Positions 1-5,671 of a stretch of DNA of 6,212 nt are shown here, piece by piece. This DNA comes from Aquificota bacterium (lineage in GTDB: Bacteria > Aquificota > Aquificia > Aquificales > Aquificaceae). The first letter of the stretch is position 1. Each line of letters starts with the position of its first letter. A program made the position numbers and the translations under genes. The stretch is from assembly GCA_024280065.1 (NCBI GenBank), contig JAJRQX010000085.1, positions 1-6,212 on the forward strand. The letters run 5' to 3'. The notes below the pieces were generated by a model, which was not told where the DNA came from, ran no database searches, and saw only the letters and a list, made by a program, of their open reading frames with translations.

Positions 1-570
1 GACCTCATGGCCCAGCTGTTTAAGGTTCCGGAGGAAAAGTTCAGGGACAAGATCCATAAGAGTCTTGAGGAGAACATAACGTGGGTAGAGAGGGAGACGG
101 GCAGGCTCCCAGACTACAAGGAGGTGGAGGACCTTATAGTGGAGGAGTTCTCAAAAGTCCTTGACATAGACGGGGAGGCGGAGGTACCGGAGGAGGCGAT
201 CAGGCTTGCGGATGACCTTAAGACTCTCTTCACCTCCAAGGAGTTTCTCCTTGAAGACACGGGCAGAAAGTACAGGACGATAAAGATAAGGGAGGGTGTC
301 CACGTAAGGAACGGGGTCCACAAAGCGAAGGGAGGCCTCGTGAAGGCGGAGGTCCTGATAAGGAACGACAGGATAGAGGACGTGAGGATAAGGGGAGACT
401 TCACCCTGTACCCCAAGGACTCCCTAGACGACCTTGAGAGGTCCCTCATAGGCGTTCCCTTCAGGAGGGAAGAGGTTCTCAGGAGAATAGAGGAGTTCCT
501 CAGCAGGGAAGACATAGACTTTCCGGGAGTATCCGCCGAGGACCTCCTCAAGGCGATCTACGGAGACTAA
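1..570 (+). CDS. lplA: Lipoate-protein ligase A family protein, C-terminal part (5' end outside window)
   Basis: The reading frame is open from base 1 (Asp-Leu before the Met at 7-9), so the gene starts upstream and the Met is almost certainly internal. The 189 visible residues begin with a VPEEKFRDK segment. This matches the region of lipoate-protein ligases where a conserved Lys-rich stretch follows the catalytic domain (family knowledge). A helical linker follows, then an accessory C-terminal domain at about window residues 85-170, with the pattern KIREGVHVRNGVHKAKGGLV...RGDFTLYP, ending in amphipathic helices. LplA-type enzymes activate lipoate (or octanoate) with ATP and transfer it to a Lys on the E2 subunits of 2-oxoacid dehydrogenases or on the glycine-cleavage H protein, in the cytoplasm. 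The catalytic domain is not in view, so activity cannot be judged. The gene ends in TAA and is separated by 91 bp from the next gene, which seems to have its own promoter. A separately encoded accessory subunit (LplB-like) is less likely because the frame is open to the window edge. Confidence 0.8.
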   Translation, partial: DLMAQLFKVPEEKFRDKIHKSLEENITWVERETGRLPDYKEVEDLIVEEFSKVLDIDGEAEVPEEAIRLADDLKTLFTSKEFLLEDTGRKYRTIKIREGVHVRNGVHKAKGGLVKAEVLIRNDRIEDVRIRGDFTLYPKDSLDDLERSLIGVPFRREEVLRRIEEFLSREDIDFPGVSAEDLLKAIYGD

Positions 571-644
571 AAGGAGAGGACAACTGGGCCTGCTCAAGCA
601 TGAAAAGTAGAGGAAATAGGCCTTTGCTACGGTCTGTGTGATTG

Positions 645-650
645 TTTAAT
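645..650 (+). promoter_or_regulatory. Possible promoter of the DUF1122-like gene (-10 TTTAAT; -35-like TTGCTA at 624-629)
   Basis: The last 20 bases before the start at 662 are AT-rich in an otherwise GC-rich surrounding. TTTAAT (5/6 match to TATAAT) occurs at 645-650 and again at 651-656. TTGCTA at 624-629 is a 4/6 match to TTGACA, 15 bp from the first copy, which is a short spacer. A start about 7 nt after the first hexamer would leave a leader of only some 5 nt, and the second would give a leaderless mRNA. No Shine-Dalgarno sequence is present before the ATG, which fits either case. This is inference from consensus matching only. Confidence 0.4.
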
Positions 651-661
651 TTTAATGCATC

Positions 662-1279
662 ATGGACGTGAATGCTATCCTGAATGATCTCAGTTCTGAA
701 GGGTTTGAACCTGAGCTTTCCAAGGGCAGGTTTGAGGGTGAGTTCCTGATAAAGGTTCTCTGGGAGGGTTCTGAGGTTCTGAAAATGCTCCTCTTTCCTG
801 GGAGGTCCTACTACAGGGGCTGGGTGGAGGTCTTCTCTGTATCTCCCCGTGTGAAGGACAGACCCTTCTTCGGCTCCGACCTTGAGAGGAAGGTCCTTGA
901 CACCCTGGGCAGGCGAACGGGGAAGGTCTTCTTTGAGTATATAGAAGACAGGGAAACGGTAAGGGAGCTCTCCCTCGGAGTTCCTCCGGCCCTATCACGC
1001 CTCGGCTTTGAGCTGGGAAAGAGAGGTTTTACATGGTTCAGAGACTGGTATTTCCCCGAAGGACTCAGGGAAGGCAACCCGAAGATACAGGCGGAGAAAC
1101 CTGTGAGCAGAGATAGGCTGAGGAGACACTTGGCCTCCCTGAGGGAAGACTTTGAGAAATTTAAGAGAGACTCTGGAGACGGAGACATTAAGGGGAGAGC
1201 GGAGGAGCGGTTTAAAATACTTCAGGAGCTATGGCTGAAGAGCTGGCCCTCAGCTTTCTCAAGTTCTGCGTCGGCATAG
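662..1279 (+). CDS. DUF1122-family protein of unknown function
   Basis: The protein has 205 residues, no signal peptide and no membrane segment. Its centre (residues 89-147) carries dense aromatic and acidic motifs: FFEYIEDRET (90-99), a GVPP-x3-SRLGFEL stretch (106-118), GFTWFRDWYFPEG (122-134) and a following KIQAEKP (141-147). From memory these are the signature of DUF1122, a small family found in archaea and some thermophilic bacteria; I do not know its biochemical function. The C-terminal 45 residues are strongly charged and probably helical, ending in a Ser/Ala-rich tail (FSSSASA) that overlaps the next gene by 49 nt. That tail's composition probably follows from the overlap rather than from function. 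The ATG at 662 is chosen because it directly follows an AT-rich promoter-like stretch and gives a plausible N-terminal helix; it has no Shine-Dalgarno sequence. The gene is probably cotranscribed with the downstream exchanger. The ORF is certain, the family is likely, the function is unknown. Confidence 0.8.
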   Translation: MDVNAILNDLSSEGFEPELSKGRFEGEFLIKVLWEGSEVLKMLLFPGRSYYRGWVEVFSVSPRVKDRPFFGSDLERKVLDTLGRRTGKVFFEYIEDRETVRELSLGVPPALSRLGFELGKRGFTWFRDWYFPEGLREGNPKIQAEKPVSRDRLRRHLASLREDFEKFKRDSGDGDIKGRAEERFKILQELWLKSWPSAFSSSASA

Positions 1280-2202
1280 CCCTGCTCGTGAAAGGTGCCG
1301 ATCTCCTGATAGACGGGTCCTCGGCTATAGCAAGGAGATCGGGAATACCCGAGTTCGTGGTTGGTCTCACCCTCGTCGCCTTCGGGACGTCCCTTCCTGA
1401 GCTCACGGTGAACATAGGTGCAAGCCTGAAGGGTGCCTCGGAGATAACCCTCGGGAACGTCGTCGGGTCTAACATAGCCAACATACTGCTCATCCTAGGT
1501 GTGGCAAGCCTGATAAAACCCCTCTCTGTGAACAGGACTTTCGTCAAGAAAGAGATACCTCTTAACTTCCTGAGCATACTGATCCTCTTCGCCATGGTGA
1601 GCGACAGGTTCATGGACGGTGTCTCCCATGCTACCATATCAAGGTCCGAGGGCCTCGTACTCATAACCACCTTCCTGGGTTACCTGTACTTCTTAGCCGC
1701 TTTCCTTGAAAAGGAGGAGAGAGTTCAGGAGAGGCCTATGGGATACCTGAAGTGTATATCTTACGTCAGCTTAGGACTGGTGGGTCTGGTTCTCGGGTCC
1801 GAGTGGACGGTGGACGGGGGTGTGGAGATAGCTAACACCCTGGGTGTCAGTCAGGTCATAGTGGGTCTATTCCTCATAGCCATAGGTACATCCCTTCCCG
1901 AGCTGACCACCTCGGCTGTTGCTGCCTTTAAGGGAAACCCCGACCTCGCCCTCGGGAATGTGGCCGGTTCTAACATCTTCAACGTATCTCTGGTTCTGGG
2001 AACGAGCTCTCTGATACACCCCATACCGGTCCCTGACAGGGTCTTCAGGGACCTGGGCGTCCTTTTCATAGCCACCTTAGCCCTCCTTCTCTCCAACTAT
2101 ACGGGAAGCAGATACACCGTATCAAGGTGGGAGGGTGCTCTGTTCCTGACCCTGTACACAGCCTACGCTGTATACTCTTGGTATGTGGAGCTTGTATCAT
2201 GA
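1231..2202 (+). CDS. CaCA-family Na+/Ca2+ exchanger-like antiporter (YrbG type)
   Basis: A 323-residue polytopic inner-membrane protein with the two inverted alpha-repeats that define the cation/Ca2+ exchanger superfamily. Alpha-1 is at residues 45-84 (GLTLVAFGTSLPE, then LGNVVGSNIAN) and alpha-2 at 212-251 (GLFLIAIGTSLPE, then LGNVAGSNIFN). In structurally known relatives the Glu of each GTSxPE motif (here E57 and E224) and the Asn/Ser of GSNxxN coordinate Ca2+ and Na+; all are present, so the protein should be active. A charged loop at about 159-169 (EKEEREQ-like) separates the halves. The likely job is export of Ca2+, or another cation, in exchange for Na+ or H+. The ATG at 1231 places the first helix and the KGADLLIDG motif where the family has them; GGAG lies only 2 nt before it, so the Shine-Dalgarno spacing is poor. 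Translation may depend on the overlapping upstream gene. The length is typical of the family. The ion specificity cannot be read from sequence. Confidence 0.93.
   Translation: MAEELALSFLKFCVGIALLVKGADLLIDGSSAIARRSGIPEFVVGLTLVAFGTSLPELTVNIGASLKGASEITLGNVVGSNIANILLILGVASLIKPLSVNRTFVKKEIPLNFLSILILFAMVSDRFMDGVSHATISRSEGLVLITTFLGYLYFLAAFLEKEERVQERPMGYLKCISYVSLGLVGLVLGSEWTVDGGVEIANTLGVSQVIVGLFLIAIGTSLPELTTSAVAAFKGNPDLALGNVAGSNIFNVSLVLGTSSLIHPIPVPDRVFRDLGVLFIATLALLLSNYTGSRYTVSRWEGALFLTLYTAYAVYSWYVELVS
1363..1983 (+). repeat. Internal alpha-1/alpha-2 duplication within the CaCA exchanger
   Basis: The 40-codon segments at 1363-1482 and 1864-1983 encode matching stretches: G-L-x-L-[VI]-A-[FI]-G-T-S-L-P-E-L-T, then L-G-N-V-[VA]-G-S-N-I-x-N. 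The match is at protein level and reflects the ancient gene duplication known for the whole superfamily, not a recent DNA repeat. Confidence 0.9.
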
Positions 2203-2411
2203 GGTTCAAGGACATAGCGGCCCTCACCGTAGGCCTTAACCTTCTGGGAGGCATAATAGCAGGACTCCTAGTGGGCTACGGTGTGGACTACGCGATGGAG
2301 GGTTGGTTTGGGGTAAGGACATCTCCTTGGGGTTTACTTCTGTTCTTCTTCATAGGCGTTATTGCTGGTTTCCTGAACGCTTACAGGGACATGAAAAGGC
2401 TTGAGGACTGA
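2199..2411 (+). CDS. AtpZ/AtpI-like small membrane protein (ATPase gene 1 family)
   Basis: A 70-residue protein with two membrane helices at about residues 8-29 and 44-61. The first contains G-rich packing (LLGGIIAGLLVGYGVDY) and the second ends in GVIAGFLNAYRDMKRLED. The G...G.D..., central Pro and IGxxAGFxxxYR pattern is that of the ATPase gene 1 family (AtpZ/AtpI). Members are usually encoded ahead of F-type ATP synthase genes; they have been proposed to help c-ring assembly or to carry Mg2+/Ca2+. The start is the ATG at 2199, which overlaps the exchanger stop as ATGA and has GGAG (2187-2190) 8 nt upstream. A longer frame from 2127 would lie inside the exchanger and add a non-conserved extension, so I reject it. 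No atp genes are adjacent; the partner here is a cation exchanger with which it is translationally coupled. The family is fairly sure, the role is open. Confidence 0.85.
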   Translation: MRFKDIAALTVGLNLLGGIIAGLLVGYGVDYAMEGWFGVRTSPWGLLLFFFIGVIAGFLNAYRDMKRLED

Positions 2412-3305
2412 TCATATCCGCCTGAAAAGTATGGATATCAGTACACCTATTATGTTCTGGGACAGGCTAAAGACAGCGGAAGGAAGAGCGGATAAGGTGG
2501 AGAAATACTTTATGGCGAGAACAGTTGATAGGCCCGAGTTCTGCATACCGACCTCTATGGACAGGGTCTTGGCGAGCCTGTTGTCAAGCCCGGCGATCTT
2601 CCCAAGCAGGAACCCAAAGAGGAAACCGAGGGAGTTGTGGACAAGAACACCCGCAACTACAGTTAAGGATACCTCACTCAGCTTCTCCACGTTCAGGGCG
2701 AAGATAACCGCTATTATAAAGGATATGGCGGTTATGGAGATGTAAGGCAGTACAGCTTCAAACCTGACCACCAGATCTCCAGCGAACCTCCTGATGACCA
2801 TGCCAGCCAAAACCGGGAGCACAACTATCTTGAGTGTAGTCAGGGCCATACCCATGAAGGGAACGGGAACGAACTTGCCCGCCAGGATCAGAGTCCAGAG
2901 AGGTGTAAGGAGAGGGGACAGCAAGGTGGAGAGGGTCGTCATGGATATGGAGTAGGGGAGGTCGCCCCCCGAGAGATAGGTGATCAGGTTTGAGGCTGTT
3001 CCTCCCGGAGCTGATCCTACAAGGACAAAACCTGCCACAAGGTCTGGATTCCCTCCCAGAAGTAGGGCCACGAGAAAGCCAACAATAGGCATGACGGTGA
3101 ACTGGAGCAGGGCACCGTACAGGATCATTACGGGTCTCCTGAGTATCCTCCTGAAGTCTTCAGGCGTAAGGGTAACCCCCATGCTCAGCATTATGACCAC
3201 GAGTAGGGGAACTATAAGGTCCTTGAAACCTTTAAAGGCCTCACTCCACACAAAACCCGCCAAAGAGAATGAGAAGAGGATAACTAAAAAGAGCAGGTTT
3301 CTCAT
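2412..3305 (-). CDS. BASS-family sodium symporter (bile acid:Na+ symporter-like)
   Basis: A 297-residue hydrophobic protein with about 9-10 membrane helices, matching the bile acid:Na+ symporter superfamily. Visible hallmarks are GSAPGGTASNLITYL (97-111), followed by the helix with S119 and T123, and the EVGMQNSGL motif (251-259). Compared with the bacterial ASBT structures, the residues that bind the two sodium ions appear conserved: S105, N106, S119 and T123 plus E251 for site 1, and Q68, E251, V252, M254 and Q255 for site 2 (mapping from memory). A Na+-coupled importer is therefore likely. Bacterial substrates of this superfamily include pantoate, pyruvate and other organic anions, and the sequence does not say which applies here. 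The start is the ATG whose complement is 3303-3305; the short positively charged N-terminus before the first helix fits, and there is no Shine-Dalgarno sequence. The gene is divergent from purC and convergent with the AtpZ-like gene. It is the only - strand gene in the window and may be a later insertion between + strand units (inference). Confidence 0.9.
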   Translation of the reverse strand: MRNLLFLVILFSFSLAGFVWSEAFKGFKDLIVPLLVVIMLSMGVTLTPEDFRRILRRPVMILYGALLQFTVMPIVGFLVALLLGGNPDLVAGFVLVGSAPGGTASNLITYLSGGDLPYSISMTTLSTLLSPLLTPLWTLILAGKFVPVPFMGMALTTLKIVVLPVLAGMVIRRFAGDLVVRFEAVLPYISITAISFIIAVIFALNVEKLSEVSLTVVAGVLVHNSLGFLFGFLLGKIAGLDNRLAKTLSIEVGMQNSGLSTVLAIKYFSTLSALPSAVFSLSQNIIGVLISILFRRI

Positions 3306-3326
3306 GGGATCTATAATTTTCTTACT
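3306..3326. promoter_or_regulatory. Divergent 21-bp promoter region between the BASS gene and purC
   Basis: Only 21 bp separate the two divergent start codons. A perfect TATAAT lies on the + strand at 3312-3317, 9 nt before the purC GTG, which puts the expected transcription start about 2-3 nt before the codon. On the - strand an overlapping TATAGA (4/6) at 3315-3310 lies 4 nt before the BASS ATG. No good -35 hexamer is visible for either direction; any such element would sit inside the opposite gene. No Shine-Dalgarno sequence exists on either side. The + strand -10 is well supported by sequence, the - strand one only weakly. Confidence 0.6.
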
Positions 3327-4037
3327 GTGGAGAGGAAAAGGAAGTTATACGAGGGCAAGGCGAAGGTAGTTTACGAAACGGAGGACCCGAAAAAGCTCAT
3401 ACTCCTCTTCAAGGATACCGCTTCCGCCTTTGACGGTGTGAAAAAGGCTGAAATAGAGGAAAAGGGCGTCCTGAACAACACCATATCTTGTCTGATCTTT
3501 GAGATCCTTGAGAGGGAGGGCGTAAGGACCCACTACATAGGAAGGGTATCGGACAGAGAGATGCTCGTCTGGAGGGCGGAGAGGTTCCCCGTTGAGGTGG
3601 TTGTCAGAAACGTGGCCACCGGTAGCATAGTGAGGAGGCTGGGCATTAGGGAGGGGACCGAGTTTGATCCTCCCTTAGTTGAGTTCTTCATGAAGAGCGA
3701 TGAACTCCACGACCCCCCAGTTTGCGAGGCCCACATAGTCCTCCTGAAGCTGGCTCCACCCGAGGCCATACCCTTAATGAGGAAGACAGCCCTCAGGGTA
3801 AACGAGATCCTGTCAAGGATATTCACGGAAAAGGGCATAAGGCTTGTGGACTTCAAGTTAGAGTTCGGTAAGCTCCCGGACGGCAGCGTTGCTGTGGTGG
3901 ACGAGATAACCCCAGACTCCATGCGCCTCTGGGACATGAGGACTGGAGAGAAACTTGACAAGGACAGGTTCAGATTTGACCTCGGAGACCTACTTGAGGG
4001 CTACAGGGAGGTCCTCAGGAGACTCTCAGATTCTTGA
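3327..4037 (+). CDS. purC: Phosphoribosylaminoimidazole-succinocarboxamide synthase (SAICAR synthetase)
   Basis: A 236-residue protein, the normal size for bacterial PurC and complete. It uses ATP to join CAIR and aspartate to form SAICAR in de novo purine synthesis, in the cytoplasm. Diagnostic motifs in order: LYEGKAKVVY (7-16, nucleotide-binding loop), KDTASAFDG (29-37), VVVRNVATGS (91-100), EFFMKSDELHDPP (119-131), DFKLEFG (175-181) and VDEITPDSMRLWD (191-203, with the acidic metal and substrate residues). The GTG at 3327 is chosen because it puts the conserved LYEGKAK motif at the usual distance from the N-terminus; no in-frame ATG lies between the divergent gene's start and this codon. 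There is no Shine-Dalgarno sequence, and a TATAAT 9 nt upstream suggests a leaderless GTG-initiated message. The stop codon lies within the TTGACA that probably serves as the -35 element of dnaG, so the two genes are almost contiguous and may also be cotranscribed. No other pur gene is in view. Confidence 0.96.
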   Translation: MERKRKLYEGKAKVVYETEDPKKLILLFKDTASAFDGVKKAEIEEKGVLNNTISCLIFEILEREGVRTHYIGRVSDREMLVWRAERFPVEVVVRNVATGSIVRRLGIREGTEFDPPLVEFFMKSDELHDPPVCEAHIVLLKLAPPEAIPLMRKTALRVNEILSRIFTEKGIRLVDFKLEFGKLPDGSVAVVDEITPDSMRLWDMRTGEKLDKDRFRFDLGDLLEGYREVLRRLSDS

Positions 4038-4061
4038 CACCCCAGCGGGTAGGTTTAAATT
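4034..4061 (+). promoter_or_regulatory. Promoter upstream of dnaG (TTGACA ... TAAATT)
   Basis: TTGACA at 4034-4039 is a perfect -35 consensus and contains the purC stop codon (4035-4037). Sixteen bp later comes TAAATT (4056-4061, 4/6), within the AT-rich run TTTAAATT. Transcription would start near 4068, about 5 nt before the dnaG ATG, giving a very short leader. The exact -35 match with near-normal spacing makes this one of the better promoter candidates in the window. Purine repression sites or a hairpin were not seen. Confidence 0.55.
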
Positions 4062-4072
4062 CTCAAGAGATA

Positions 4073-5671
4073 ATGTCATCAGACTTAGAGGACCTCAGGA
4101 GAGAGTTAGACATAGTTGAGGTCATCTCCGAATACCTGAACCTTGAGAGGGTAGGATCCAGCTACAGGACCAACTGCCCTTTTCACCCTGACAGGACACC
4201 CTCCTTCTACGTGTCTCCCTCAAGGCAGATCTTCAAGTGCTTCGGGTGTGGCGTGGGCGGTGATGCCATAAGGTTCGTATCCCTGTACGAGAACGTCTCC
4301 TACGGTCAGGCCGCTCTGATCCTAGCAAGACGCTACGGTATAAAGGTAAGGATAAGAGAGGAGTCCTCCGAAAAACAGAAGATTATAGAAGTCCTTGAGG
4401 AGGTAGCAGGCTTCTACCACAGGAAGATACGCCAAAGCTCTGAGGTCTTGGAGTATCTCAAAGAGAGGGGTATAGACACGTCAACAGTCAGGAGGTTCAG
4501 CCTCGGCTACTCTACCTCCTCCGAGGAGCTCGTTAGGTTTCTGAAAGAGATAGAGGGTCTTGAGGTCTACGAAAGAACCGGGAACGTGGCCAAAGTGGGC
4601 GAAGGCAAGTACAGAGACCTCTTCTTAGGAAGACTCGTCATACCCGTCAAGGACGAGAAGGGAAGGGTGGTCGGCTTCGGAGGAAGGGACCTCAAGGGTG
4701 ATGGACCCAAGTACATAAACTCCCCCGAGAGTGAGGTCTTCAAGAAGAGGAAGGTCCTCTTCGGCCTCTCGGAAAGCATAGGCTACATGAAGGACTTGGG
4801 CTACGCTATCGTCGTTGAGGGATACTTTGACGTTATGCGTATGCACCAGGAGGGTTTCAGGAACACTGTGGCTCCATTGGGAACATCCTTCGGTGAGGAC
4901 CACGCGAAGATACTCTCCAGGTTCGTCAAAAGGGTCTACCTGCTCTTTGACGGTGATGAAGCCGGAAGGAGGGCGGTCAGGGTGGCGGTCCCCTATCTGC
5001 TGAAGGAGGGTCTGGAGGTTTACCCCGCATTACTTCCCGAGGGACTTGACCCTGAGGAACTTATAAGGAAGGAGGGAAAGGAAGCCCTAAGGAGGGTTTT
5101 AGGGTCAGCGATGGAGCTGTTTGAGGGTCTTATGGCGGACATAAAGGAGGGCAAAGAACCAGAGGCTCGCATAAAGGACTTTATGTACTTTATCTCCTTC
5201 ATGAAGGACGAGATAAGGGCCTATACCATGGTCTCAGACCTCAGCAGGATCACCCGCATACCTCAGGAGGTCCTCCTCTCCCAGATGTATCCGAGGGAGA
5301 GGGTCCTTAGGGATAACGGGGAGGACGAACTCCCGAAGCTTAGCTGGACGGAAAGGGTCTTTTTAAAGGGTTTAATGGAACTGAAGCCGGAACTAAACCT
5401 TGAAGAACTCAACCTGTCACCGAGGGTCAGGGAGATAGCGGAGAGTATCCTTAAGGAGGAGTTCTACGAGGTCCCTGAGGAGGTGATGAGCCTTAAGGTG
5501 GAAAGGCTTGAGGAGGGCTTTGAGGAGGCCTTGAGGAGGCTCAGGATAGACATCCCTGAGGAGGAGATAAGCGAGGCCAAGAGCCTTAGGGAAACGGTAA
5601 GAGAATGGGTAAGAACACACAGGGGAGGCTTCAGACCGTTGGCCCTCAGGAGGAAGAGGCGTTGGGCTTGA
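4073..5671 (+). CDS. dnaG: DNA primase DnaG
   Basis: A 532-residue primase that makes RNA primers for replication at the fork with the replicative helicase. The N-terminal zinc-binding domain has ligands C35, H38, C56 and C59 (CPFH ... CFGC). The RNA polymerase-like core carries RFSLGYS (141-147), then GRLVIPVKDEKGRVVGFGGR (186-205) and PKYINSPES (212-220). The TOPRIM fold follows, with E249 in VVEGYFDV and D293/D295 in FDGDEAG as metal-binding catalytic acids. The usual form of that last motif is FDGDAAG; the Ala-to-Glu change at 296 is a minor variant. Beyond about residue 360 the helicase-binding domain is divergent and somewhat short (E. coli DnaG has 581 residues), and the protein ends in a basic tail (RRKRRWA). 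The ATG at 4073 is preferred over the in-frame TTG at 4034, because DnaG proteins start a few residues before LRRELDIVEVISEYL and the TTG falls in the -35 element. No Shine-Dalgarno sequence is seen. rpoD follows after 50 bp. Confidence 0.97.
   Translation: MSSDLEDLRRELDIVEVISEYLNLERVGSSYRTNCPFHPDRTPSFYVSPSRQIFKCFGCGVGGDAIRFVSLYENVSYGQAALILARRYGIKVRIREESSEKQKIIEVLEEVAGFYHRKIRQSSEVLEYLKERGIDTSTVRRFSLGYSTSSEELVRFLKEIEGLEVYERTGNVAKVGEGKYRDLFLGRLVIPVKDEKGRVVGFGGRDLKGDGPKYINSPESEVFKKRKVLFGLSESIGYMKDLGYAIVVEGYFDVMRMHQEGFRNTVAPLGTSFGEDHAKILSRFVKRVYLLFDGDEAGRRAVRVAVPYLLKEGLEVYPALLPEGLDPEELIRKEGKEALRRVLGSAMELFEGLMADIKEGKEPEARIKDFMYFISFMKDEIRAYTMVSDLSRITRIPQEVLLSQMYPRERVLRDNGEDELPKLSWTERVFLKGLMELKPELNLEELNLSPRVREIAESILKEEFYEVPEEVMSLKVERLEEGFEEALRRLRIDIPEEEISEAKSLRETVREWVRTHRGGFRPLALRRKRRWA

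Noticed and set aside
114..551. - strand open frame of 145 codons opposite the lipoate ligase gene
   Set aside because: Its Ser/Arg/Leu-rich composition is what the complement of this purine-rich coding strand gives, and no family is recognisable.
587..625. GGCCT...AGGCC inverted repeat followed by TTT as a Rho-independent terminator
   Set aside because: The stem is only 5 bp with a 26-nt loop, and the following T-run is three bases. This is too weak to call.
600..641. 13-codon mini-ORF (MKSRGNRPLLRSV) as a leader peptide
   Set aside because: It has no Shine-Dalgarno sequence at a normal distance, no run of regulatory codons and no attenuator hairpin after it.
2127..2198. Longer N-terminus for the AtpZ-like protein, starting at 2127
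   Set aside because: The added residues lie wholly within the exchanger coding sequence in another frame and read as non-conserved Cys-rich text. The ATG at 2199 has an ATGA overlap and a good Shine-Dalgarno sequence.
2401..2745. + strand open frame of 114 codons opposite the symporter gene
   Set aside because: It is antisense to a well-supported membrane-protein gene, has no family resemblance and no ribosome site. It is a shadow of codon bias.
4034..4072. TTG at 4034 as the dnaG start
   Set aside because: It is in frame, but it would add 13 residues not typical of DnaG, overlaps the purC stop and lies inside a perfect TTGACA -35 hexamer. The ATG at 4073 fits the family N-terminus.
4069..4074. 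GATAAT as the dnaG -10 element
   Set aside because: It is a 5/6 match but overlaps the ATG itself and sits 29 bp from the TTGACA, so it cannot serve this start codon.
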